A stretch of DNA of 64,000 nt from Hyalomma asiaticum. Its lineage: Eukaryota; Arthropoda; Arachnida; Ixodida; Ixodidae. A program made the position numbers and the translations under genes. Shown here one piece after another: positions 23,515-34,900 of the stretch (position 1 is the first letter of the stretch; each line of letters starts with the position of its first letter). The notes below the pieces were generated by a model. It worked only from the letters and a program-made list of their open reading frames with translations, had not been told where the DNA came from and did not search any database. The stretch is taken from positions 53,256,692 through 53,320,691 of the forward strand of contig CM023485.1 of the NCBI GenBank assembly GCA_013339685.2, written 5' to 3'.

Positions 23515-24012
23515 AAAAAAATGGCCGCGTATCTACGTGCTTCGCTGCAAATGTCGTCGAAATACGATAGTCTTCTGCCGGCCGTACTACGCTGCGTGAG
23601 ATATGGACGACATCTGGCAGCGCCGTCGGGAAACGTGAACCTGTGCAGAATCCCTGGCCAACTGCCAGGTGGCAGCACCAAATCGTCGGCACAGGCCTTT
23701 TCCGTGCATAGCGTCGCACATTTAACGCAGCCTAAGAAACACTAGGGTCTTTAAACACTAGGGTCTTTAGAATTATGTGTATTTTCTAGTAAAGGAACAC
23801 ACCACCTAATACTTACGTATTGATGTTGCGCCTCAGATATGCGTAATATTTATTTCTTTATCGACAATGTTCACAAGTATGAGCGCAGCTACCAGTTCAA
23901 GATGGCTGGGCGTTAGGCAAGTGCTTAACCTTTGGTCGGGTGGCTGAATCGTGTGACAGACAGAAAAACAGACACCAAAATTTCTGCGTTCAAGTATCCC
24001 AAGAAAGACTAT
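23515..24012 (+). repeat. Dispersed repeat R1, copy 3
   Basis: This is an uninterrupted copy of about 500 bp from GGCCGCGTATCTACGTGCTT to TCCCAAGAAAGACTATCATC, with an A-run after it. It includes a small internal duplication of CACTAGGGTCTTTA (23742-23770). Confidence 0.8.
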
Positions 24013-24128
24013 CATCTTAAAAAAAAAAAAATTGGCAGATCCCACGTGCAGTGGGAATCAAGGAAATGCGAAGCACGCATAAGGAACGTAAAATGGATTT
24101 GCATTGTTGCCTCGCTATACCGAGTTTG

Positions 24129-26075
24129 GTACATATGAAGTTAACGAAACGGCCACAAGAGCACCAAGACTGTGGCATGTCAACCATGCCGCTCATACAC
24201 GCATGTCATGATTCTAACGTTATGACTTGTCATTTACGTTCGTCATGCAGTCGTGTTGTGCCATAGCAATTTTGGTGTACATCCCTTTAAGGAAACGAGT
24301 GGCATGTAGATCATGCCGCTAATGACACGCATGTCACGATTTTCATGTTATGACCTGTCATTTATGATCGTCATGCAGTCATGTTGTGACAAACCAATTT
24401 TCGTATAGGCTCCGTGCAGTCGAGTTTTCCATGTGCGACATCAGCGCCAGAATGCACTGCCTGGCGGAGAGAAGAAGCAAAATTGGGCAGACTGTGACAG
24501 GGAAATACGCTAACGCGATGCGCGTCTCCAACAACTGCAGCAGCGACCGCCCGTCCCACCTTCTTTCGTTTTATTTCCTTTGAGACGCGCGCTCCAAACC
24601 TGCGGCAAACTTCCACAGGGCGACGCCGCGAGCGTTCGTGTGGTTCGCAGCACGCCCGGAAAGCAGCGAAGAAACGCGCGCGTCGCTGTCGCCTCGGTTT
24701 CCACCGTGCGCGACTGAGCCGTCCGACGAGAGCTACGTAGCGCCCTCTGGTCAGTAGACGGAGCCCATACATCCCATTAACGAAACGGCAGTATAGCGCC
24801 AGGACCATGACATGTAAATCATTCCGGTCATGACACGCGTGTCATGATTCTAATGTTGTGACCCGTCGTTTACGCTCGTCATGCTGTCATGTTGTGCTAT
24901 AGAAATTTTGGTATACATCCCATTAACGAAACGCCTGGCATGTAAATCATGCCGCCCATGACATGCATGTTATGCTTCCCATGTTATGACCTGTCATTTA
25001 TGTTCGTCATGCAGTCATATTGTTGCATACCAATTTTCCTACACATCCCACAAACGAAATGGCCAAGAGAGCACCAAGACCGTGGCATGTAAATCATGTT
25101 GCTCATGACATGCATGTCATGATTTTCATGTTATGACCTGTCATTTACGTTCATGATGAAGTCATCTTGTGGCATGCCAATTTTCGTATACATCCCGTTA
25201 ACGAAACGCGTGGCATGTAAATTATGTCGCCCATGACATGCATATCATGATTTTCATGTTGTGGCCTGTCAGTCATGTTCGCCATGCAGTCATGTCGTGG
25301 CATACCAATTTTCGTATGCATCCCATTAACGAAACGGCAAGGAGAGCACCAAGACCGTCGCATGTAAGTCATGTCACTCATGACATGCATGTCACGATTT
25401 TCGTGTTATGACCTGTCATTTATGTTTGTGATGCAGTCATGTTTTGGCATGCCAATTTGCGTATACGGCCCATTAAGGAAACGCGTGGCATGTAAATCAT
25501 GTCATTCATGACATGCATGTCATGATTTTCATGTTATGACCTGTAATTTATGTTTGCCATGCAGTCATATTGTGGCATACCAATTTTTGTATACATCCCA
25601 TTAACGAAACGACCAGGAGAGCACCAAGACTGTGACATGTAAATCATGCCGCTCATGACACGCATATCATGATTTTCATGTTATGACCTGCCATTTAAGT
25701 TCGTCAGGCAGTCATGTTGTGCCATTCCAATTTTCGCATACATCCCATTAGCGTAACGGCTAGGAGAGCACTAAGACCGTGGCATGTAAATCATGCCACT
25801 CATGACATGCATATCATGATTTTCATGTTATGACCTGCCATTTATGTTTGTCAGGCAGTCATGTGCCATACCAATTTTCGCATACATCCCGTTAGCGAAA
25901 CGGCCAGGAGAGCCCTAAGACCGTGGCATGTAAATCATGCCGCTCATGACATGCATATCACGATTTTCATGTTATGACCTGTCATTTATGTTCGTCATGT
26001 AGTCATGATGTGGCATACCAATTTTCGTAAACATCCGATTAGCGAAAAGGCCAGGAGAGCACAAAATCGTAGGCG
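24129..26075 (+). repeat. Satellite array with alternating long and short units
   Basis: About twelve units share CATCCCATTAACGAAACG, GGCATGTAAATCATG, TGACATGCATGTCATG and TTTTCATGTTATGACCTG. Long units (about 147 bp) carry GCCAGGAGAGCACCAAGACC; short units (about 128 bp) lack it. They mostly alternate, giving a higher-order period near 275 bp. The array is interrupted at 24408-24765. Confidence 0.92.
24408..24765. mobile_element. 358-bp GC-rich insertion in the satellite
   Basis: It begins GGCTCCGT and ends ACGGAGCC (8-bp inverted ends), and the satellite text resumes at once (TCGTATA before, CATACATCCC after). It contains CAGAGGGCGCTACG on the minus strand. The open frames inside look fortuitous. 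The element family is unknown. Confidence 0.6.
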
Positions 26076-26339
26076 GCTAGATAGATAGATACGCTCAAAC
26101 TCGCCGAAGTTCGCTAAGAAATGCTTCGCATTTAAAACAAGCCCGGGCAAGACTGAAAGATGGGCGAGCGGGTAAAGGCGCCATGGCCGCCAGCGCGCGC
26201 AGGTGCAGACAGACAAAATCCACGGGCGAATAAGTTCGGGACAGGCCACGCATGCGCTGGCACTGGCAACCGGGAACAGCACGCGCAGGTGCTGGAAAAC
26301 AAAAGCCGTTCAGAAGATCCGCTACACATGCTTTGCCCC

Positions 26340-27025
26340 GCCAAGGCGGGCTACTGGCTATGGCTCTCTGCTGCTGATCAGAAAGTCGCGGGATCGTGTC
26401 CCGGCTGCGGCTGCTGCATTTCGATGGAGGCGAAATGTTGAAAGCCGTGTACTGTGCGATGGTAGTGAACGTTAACGAATTCCAGGTGGTCTAAATTTCG
26501 GGAGCCCTTCACTACGGAGTTTTTCGTAATCATACCATACACTCTTACTCTCCGACAGCGATAAGGGACTGGAATGAACTCGATGCATCAACTGCCAACA
26601 CTAATTCGTTAGACAAGTTTACTACGATAATTGAGGAAGCTTTACTAAAACAGCATGGTTAAGTTGCATTATTACCTCATTTATTTGTATCCATAACTAC
26701 TTTATCCGCGAGTTTGCCTGCTTAGCTGTTTTTTTATTGAAATGTACCCCCTGTGTACTGTATAACCAATATTCAACTTACAAATGCATTTATGTATTTA
26801 TTGCACCTTCTTGTACTACCTGTTGTAATCTTTTGCCGTTTCTGTGGGTCGCTTAAGTTGCCGTTCCATGTTAGTTTGTAAAGTCGTAATTGAATTCTTT
26901 TTCCGATCCTTGTTGGTGCTGTAACACCCCCCCCCCCCCTTCCCCCCCATTCCCTGCCTTGATCTCGTGATACTGGCAGTATTTTTAAATAAATAAATTG
27001 TGGTTTTGGGACGCGAAACCGTAGA
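26340..27025 (+). mobile_element. tRNA-SINE split by a LINE fragment
   Basis: The head and body (26340-26532) carry GGGATCGTGTCCCGGC, GCATTTCGATGGAGGCGAAA and CAGGTGGTCTAAATTTC. The terminal TGTGGTTTTGGGACGCGAAA resumes after the inserted LINE fragment at about 26997-27025. Confidence 0.75.
26533..26996 (+). mobile_element. LINE 3' fragment inserted into a SINE
   Basis: The fragment starts in the C-terminal end of a LINE ORF2 (SPTAIRDWNELDAS, then LDKFTTIIEEALLKQHG and a stop at 26660-26662). It continues through a T-rich 3' UTR with a poly-C tract to an AAATAAATAAA tail. SINE sequence flanks it on both sides: CGTAATCAT before, TTGTGGTTTTGGGAC after. Confidence 0.75.
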
Positions 27026-28829
27026 AATTATTTATTCTATGCTTTACCCTCTCCCCTTCTTCCCTTCCTTCTCACTCCCCTTCCCCATCTCCTTGCCATG
27101 CTATAATATGCATGGCTATGCTATGTTAGGAGCTGTTGGCACATACGCGCTTTCTGCATAAAGGCGGGTATGCACCGCATACTCGCCTTTATGCGGCTGA
27201 GGGCATGCGTGCAGGAGATCAAAGAAGTCTGAAGAAATGCTTCTGCCTTTATGCAGTAGTGGACTGAGGACATGAGCGCAAGAGAAGAAGTGCGCACGCA
27301 GATTACACGCAATAGGCATTGCATAGAAAAAGTTCACGCACACTGATGTCGTTATGATGATAGCTTTTTCAAACGCTCCATGGACTTTTGCCGAGATTAA
27401 CAATAAAGCAAAGTTGCTCCCAAGTATAGAGCGGCAGGCACAATTCCGAGCTAAAGATATGCATTAGAAATTTAGCTTACCCATACAAACATGTCAACAG
27501 CTATGGTCATGTAGGAGCCATAAAAACAGAAAAACGTAAGCTGTAAAAGGAATGTTTACAGCCATGTTTTAAGAAAATTTCTCACTTGTAGAACAAATGA
27601 ATTACTTGCATTCTTCAAATCAAGTACAACTGCACCTCTTGATCCTTTGGGCCATTGCCAACCACAGGTTCATTTTGTCACCTATCAGCCACTCTACTGA
27701 CAAGTTGCGATATGCCCCTACGTGTAAGTGTCCCTCAAGATCAAAGGAGAGTCAACATTAACATATAGACGTATCAGCATATTCATTTGCATCACTCACG
27801 TTTACTCACTCTGATGAGCTCCACTTGTTGAGGTGCTGGCTCCAGTGACATTACTTGTTTGATGACTTGTAATTGCATCCACTCCCTGAATGTGTCTTGT
27901 TTATATAACAGTTGCAAGTTGTTTGCAGGTAGAATGCGAACGGTAGGATAAAATAGACTACACAATAAGGTGAGCACTGTAGGTGGACGGATCAATTCTG
28001 CGTCTTCCTAGAATAATACTTTTCCGTGTGAATTCCTGTCGCATGCCTCGATATGTTCAGATAAAGCTTAATTCAAACAAAAGGAAGAAATTTCATTGAA
28101 CCTCATACAGCTAACCTGTCTGCAATAGTTGGTCTTTAGAAAACATGCCTATTACACAATTGCATAATAGACAGCCAAAAAGGCACACTGAAAAGGGGTG
28201 ACCACGCCGGTGTGACTCCTTGTGAAATGTCAAAATTAATGTAAGTGAAATTACCAAATTCCCATGCCACTTGGCATTGCTGTGGATAAATGACATGACG
28301 AGGCCTGCTATGTCAAGATTTCAAACTGCTGCAAATTACGATAAGGATGATTAATAAGAGAAGCTAAGTTAGCTTACTGTAGATATATATACGTTTTACG
28401 CCACACATTCTGAATGCAGCCACAATGCCAAAACACAGTCAAAGCAAGGGAAATAGGCAATTTGTGTTGGGTGATTCGTCAGTAACATGTGGTGTCATGC
28501 ATAAAAGATTTGCAGCCACAGTGTTTCATAAAGAAAATCCTTTAATAGTGACAATAACTTAAGCAGTTATGGATACAATAAAAGTACACATAAGCACTTT
28601 TTGAAGGCTATCCTAACACCCTTTGCTTTCTTTTGCATTCATACTTGAATAGCGCCAGTAGATTTGCATGGCAAAATTTTGATTTGGTCATCTACCAAGA
28701 GACAAATCACTGCACTCAATAAAAACCTAGTAGCCACAGTCAGCGGCACATCGATGACTCTGTTCAGTGTGACTTCCTTAAAAACTCTAAGTATACAACA
28801 TGAACCAACAAACAAGCAATGTGCCACAT
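27026..28829. other. AMPD2 downstream region
   Basis: This AT-rich DNA 3' of the AMPD2 stop codon has the hairpin at 27157 and no other gene visible. The 3' UTR probably extends to near 28.5 kb if the ATTAAA at 28541-28546 is used. Confidence 0.4.
27157..27197. repeat. Short hairpin
   Basis: GCATAAAGGCGGGTATGC and GCATACTCGCCTTTATGC are inverted with a 4-5 nt loop, one mismatch seen. Confidence 0.7.
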
Positions 28830-28988
28830 TTAAGGCGTAGGCTGCATTGTCCGGAAGATGGTAGAGAGCTCGTCGACGAGTGTCTCGTAGCGGTATGCGA
28901 CTCGAATGTCTGGGACGTTGGTGCGTGTGATGTCATTTCCAGTGGGGCCCTCCCTCTGGTAGTTGGGGCCTAGCCAGTACTGTTTCAC
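28830..28988 (-). CDS. AMPD2: AMPD2 terminal exon
   Basis: The exon is 159 nt after a TTTCAG acceptor. It encodes VKQYWLGPNYQREGPTGNDI, then TNVPDIRVAYRYETL, and ends in TAA. The tail after YETL is short. A minus-strand ATTAAA at 28541-28546, about 290 nt past the stop, is a possible polyadenylation signal, but this is weak evidence. Confidence 0.95.
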   Translation of the reverse strand: MKQYWLGPNYQREGPTGNDITRTNVPDIRVAYRYETLVDELSTIFRTMQPTP

Positions 28989-31900
28989 CTGAAAGGGCAA
29001 CCATGCATTGTAAAGACAGCAACCTTGGTTCTCTGCTTGTTACGGGTCTCACTGTTTGCGTTACTGGTCTCTCTCGTCAGGGGCGTTAAAAATATTTCAA
29101 GCAATTTGTCAAAGCATGTAAAAAGGTTTGTTTATACTTCAACGCTTTGTGCTTCATCGTTCAACATGAAACAGTAGCCCTCACTGTCCTTTGCGCAACT
29201 ACTTTTACGATGTACACACCAAGGTGAAAAATTCAAAATTGCAAGAATTCAAAAGGTAAGAACGTTTAAGACATGTTGCACATGTCTTAAATTGGTGAAT
29301 CCAAGCTATGCAAATCTGTGCTAAAGTATACTCGAATGTGGACAGCCGGGTGCGAGAGGCACTGTATAAGGAGCCCTTTATTTTATATATTGAAGTAATG
29401 AACTGTAGTGCTAATACCTCACTATATTCTTGTTGTTGACACACAAAATAGAGATTGATAAAAAACAGACACAGATAGATTGTTATACTAACTGGTATTC
29501 TGATAAAGGTGAACATAAAATTAAAGAGGTATAGTACTGAAATGAGTTAACTCCAACAACAGAGACTGCAACACGCACACCATTGAAACAAAAAATTGTG
29601 GGACCCTTAAGCTTGGCCTTAAGAGTTGAATGAGATATCAATGCTTGGTCCCGTTCTCATTGCACTCCCTTCCACATGCCATGCTCTCCAGTCGCCTAGC
29701 CATGTAATTGTCACGACACCACTTGGCAGGAAGAGCGAATTACTTGCGTTACTGCATGGCCGCCCTCATTGTCTTGCGTGCCATTTGACATAGATGCATC
29801 ATCAAACCTCGCCAATGACGGCACCATTATAATTGAGACTTGAGGTAGTTGGTAGTGGTTCACCTCGAGAAGGGTGCAGCGCTACATGAAACAATGGACA
29901 ATGAAGAAGACACATCTGCACGTCTTCTTCTTTGTCTGTGTTTCATGTATCACTGCACCCACCTCGAGATGAAGGCAGGAGGATATATGCGGGGTGGCCG
30001 AGTGTGTAGCGCATCCCACTCACGAGCAAGGGGTCCCAGGTTTGATCCGCTGGTCGCCAATGGTTTTTTTCTTATTTCTTTATTTGCATCTACCTCGAAT
30101 TTTCGCTAATGGACAATGCTGATTTTTCACTCGCAACTAACGACGCCAACACTGGCACCAAAATTTCTGCAAAACGAGCTCTTTAACACTATCACATGAA
30201 AACACAGTAGGGGCTACACAAGTGTGGTGAGATTTTGCTAATACCTGCAATCACCTGCCTCATCTAAAGTTTATTATTGCATAGTGCAGTACTGTAAAAG
30301 GTTACTGGATATGTGTCCTAGTGGCGTCCACTGCACTCTTCTACAAGACGTTCACCCGAAGAGATAAAAAATACTGTCACCATCAATGTACGCTGCACTG
30401 AATAAGTTTTAAGCAGACAGTCTGCTTTGTACAATGCACAATCTAACACTGTTCGGCTCTGTAAATTGCAGTCTAAAATACCATGCGGTACAAATGTAAA
30501 TGCAAAAAGTATAAAAAGGTACATTATGGAAATGGCTAAATGCTTAAAAGTATGCATGATGTCATGAATGCAATTATACTCCTGTTACCATGCCAAAGCA
30601 TGCAGCCACCAAGTATGTGCACATTATAACTGAAAATCAAACATGTCACAAAAAACATGTTCTTGAGCTGGCTAAAGCTTGCTACGTAGTACAATGATGA
30701 AGATGTCAAAATTTTGGTAAAAATAAAATTTTGGTCGACAGGGTTGATGCCCTTGTGAGCTATGGAGAAGTGAACGGAAGCCACTACCAGGGGTTGCAAA
30801 AAGAAAAAAAAAGAAAAAAAGGAAAAAAACCCTACAATTTGGTGAGGCTTTTGATGATTGATTGATTGGACAAGTACTGCACCTCACCAAATCTTCATTA
30901 ATGGAAATCAACTACGTATAAGATGTTGTGCAGCTTGAGGAACCAACCTTGTGTGGGAAGCCACTCATGACGATGCTGTTCCGTGCAAGCTCACACATGT
31001 CACAGCTGCTCAGTTTCCACACCTGGGCAGCAATGCTGTATTCCTCCATGAGGGGTTCCTAAGCAGAAGATTTCAATCATCATCAAAGTCTGTGACTACC
31101 AAAACAATGGAAAGCATTTGTTAAAATGAAACTTCAGCCCACAATATATCAATTTCCCTCTACATATATTACATGTGAAATAAAGAAATGCTCTCCTTGG
31201 ACAATTGTCGAGGTGGTTTTAATTATGGTTGTATTTAAGAGAAAGTTTGAACTTTCTGAGCTGTTGGAAATAAAATGAAGATTTCTACCATCAAAGCTGG
31301 TAAATTTTCAAAGCAATTGTAGCAATAGAAGCATATACGCCTTGCATATGCTTTGCACTGCCAACTCTGCAACAAGAACAGATCTCCCAATGCTGTCATA
31401 ATGCCTTATTTTGTCAAGTAGAAATGTTGTCAGAGGTATTTAATTCTAAACTAAAGTGTGCACATGTAGTAAGCATAAATAGCAAAGAAACAGCAGTAGC
31501 AGCAGCAAGCATATTTAGCACAACAATTTGATTGGCATTTAATATAATAATTACTGATAATATGTAAGTACTGAACCACTATCACCAGTCAAGCCAGTAC
31601 CATTACCTCAGACAGATATTAAAGGAAGAAAGAAGATTCAGGGACCTAACTCTGGAAGTTCCAAGGTTGAAAAAAATGTATGTCTGGTTACATCCTTTGT
31701 GAAGTCATTGTTCTTGTACCCACTGTTGTCTGTCTATTTTCCCTAACTATTTCAATTTGATGTATTAGCCATACAGTAAAACCTCGTTATAACAAAGTTG
31801 AAGGGGAGTGGTAATTACTTTGTTATAACCATTAGTTCGTTATAACCAATATCAATTTCATCTATAGGAATTTCAAGGGGAATTGCAATTACTTCGTTAT

Positions 31901-34900
31901 ATCCGATAGTTCGTTATATCCAGTTTCGTTATAACGAGGTTCTACTGTATTTGTGAATCTGAGCCATATGTTCAGAAACTCTTCTACTTATGAAATGCGC
32001 AGAAAGAATGGAGCAGTACCTTGGTGAAGTGAAACTGCAAGGGGTCATCAGTGGACAAAGAGACGCACAGGCCTCTGCTGAGGTACTCTGGCAGTGGATT
32101 GCGGTGGTAGTTGAGGAAGAGCGAGTTGTTGCTCAATGGTGACATGGCAATGCCAATCTGTGCCAGGTAATACAGGTACTGCAGAACTGGAACCTGCACG
32201 TCACACAAGACAGGGAGAGAAAAGCAGAAATTTGCATTGATAAACGCATTCTTTGCGATTCAGTGTGCTAACAGCAGGAAGTGAACGATGAAAGCAACAC
32301 AAATTTAGAGGACTTTAAAGAAAGCTTGCCATAGCCTATTGAAAGTTGAAGGAGTGAACAATGAACATTTTGAACAACTAAAAATGAACATTTTTTGGCA
32401 GAAGTTGCTATGTGCACTTGTGCTTCACGTCTTGCAGAATCGTTTCATTCAGTGGCATGAACAACATGGGAAGTGATGTACTGGTGACTGCAGCGATGCC
32501 ACAGAGAGCCAAAAAAGGAGGGTTATAGATAGGCTTGCCAAATTTTTGCATTTAAGAAACAAGAATGTGTCACATTCTGTATATTTTGGATTTTTTTTTT
32601 TACTGTGCATTCTTACTTGTATGTGAATGCCTTTTTAAGCTTTTATGTTATTTTCTGATGTAATCTCTATAAACCATGTGTAATACTTCTATTCTCCGTG
32701 AATGGGAATTCAATTAGTTGAATGTTGTATAATACATAAAGATACTCGAGTTATTTCATTTATGAAAATGTTTGTTCTGACACCCTTCCAGCGTCCCGTT
32801 TTTTTCCCCTGGCCCCGACAGTATTATTATATATCGGAATATGTATCAATAAAAGCACTGTACAGGTGAGTGTGTCCCCCCACCTTCCTCAGAAGAAGGC
32901 CATGGTTTATGTTCTCCGAGAGCAGGTAGCCACCAACAAGGTGCTGCACGGGACCTGCTTCTCCGCAATGTGGTCGCAGTACAAAGAGATTCAGGCCACG
33001 CTTCCTGACAGATTGAGGGAAAAGAAACAAGGGCAATGCTGTCATCGCTTACAGGTTTTACACAAGCAGTGCATGTAAATACGGTGCAATCATAATAAAC
33101 AATCATTTGTCTTGTGTGAATGCACTCCTGATGGCACACTCATGCAATCATTTGTATTGTGTATGTTAATATGAGTTGCCATAATCAGCTTGTCTCAATC
33201 AGCAGAGCATGCATGTCATAGAGCTAATTTTACCTTCAGGAGGGCTTGAAGAAAACTAACAAACATTGAGGGAGCATCAGCAATGGCTTCAGCCTGTCTT
33301 TATTTATCACATAGTTTTGCAGGCATTATAAAACAGCTGACACAGTACAACGGATGGAATAAGGACATCTCCAGAACTAATTCCACAGATAAGGATCAAT
33401 GAAATAAGATTAAACACACAAGAAAAGTCAACAATAGCTTCAGCATGTTTTTCTTCACCTTTTCTTTCTTTTGCTGGTGCTAAAGGCCTCCACTGCTGGC
33501 ATGAGTCAAACTTGCTTTAGCTGGATGAACTAGTATATAAAACGGAGGCCAGCGAAGCACCACCGAAACAAGTTTTGAAGTATGCAGTGATCAGAGAGGA
33601 TACAAATAATTTATTGAATATATTCGCATATGCTTTGCACTGCCAACTCTGCAACAAGAACAGATCTCCCAATGCTGTCATAATGCCTATTTGTCAAGTA
33701 GAAATGTTGTCAGAGGTATTAATTCTAAACTAAAGTGTGCACATGTAGTAAGCATAAATAGCAAGAAACAGCAGTAGCAGCAGCAAGCATATTTAGCACA
33801 ACAATTTGATTGGCATTTAATATAATAATTACTGATAATATGTAAGTACTGAACCACTATCACCAGTCAAGCCAGTACCATTACCTCAGACAGATATTAA
33901 AGGAAGAAAGAAGATTCAGGGACCTAACTCTGGAAGTTCCAAGGTTGAAAAAATGTATGTCTGGTTACATCCTTTGTGAAGTCATTGTTCTTGTACCCAC
34001 TGTTGTCTGTCTATTTTCCCTAACTATTTCAATTTGATGTATTAGCCATACAGTAAAACCTCGTTATAACAAAGTTGAAGGGGAGTGGTAATTACTTTGT
34101 TATAACCATTAGTTCGTTATAACCAATATCAATTTCATCTATAGGAATTTCAAGGGGAATTGCAATTACTTCGTTATATCCGATAGTTCGTTATATCCAG
34201 TTTCGTTATAACGAGGTTCTACTGTATTTGTGAATCTGAGCCATATGTTCAGAAACTCTTCTACTTATGAAATGCGCAGAAAGAATGGAGCAGTACCTTG
34301 GTGAAGTGAAACTGCAAGGGGTCATCAGTGGACAAAGAGACGCACAGGCCTCTGCTGAGGTACTCTGGCAGTGGATTGCGGTGGTAGTTGAGGAAGAGCG
34401 AGTTGTTGCTCAATGGTGACATGGCAATGCCAATCTGTGCCAGGTAATACAGGTACTGCAGAACTGGAACCTGCACGTCACACAAGACAGGGAGAGAAAA
34501 GCAGAAATTTGCATTGATAACGCATTCTTTGCGATTCCAGTGTGCTAACAGCAGGAAGTGAACGATGAAAGCAACACAAATTTAGAGGACTTTAAAGAAA
34601 GCTTGCCATAGCCTATTGAAAGTTGAAGGAGTGAACAATGAACATTTTGAACAACTAAAAATGAACATTTTTTGCAGAAGTTGCTATGTGCACTTGTGCT
34701 TCACGTCTTTGCAGAATCGTTTCATTCAGTGGCATGAACAACATGGGAAGTGATGTACTGGTGACTGCAGCGATGCCACAGAGAGCCAAAAAAGGAGGGT
34801 TATAGATAGGCTTGCCAAATTTTTGCATTTAAGAAACAAGAATGTGTCACATTCTGTATATTTTGGATTTTTTTTTTTTACTGTGCATTCTTACTTGTAT

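Noticed and set aside
24371..24808. 145-codon minus-strand frame
   Set aside because: It spans the GC-rich insertion and satellite sequence on both sides, so it cannot be an ancestral gene.
32827..33139. Frames around KPWPSSEEGGG in both tandem copies
   Set aside because: They are the wrong frames of the AMPD2 RPHCGEAG exon.
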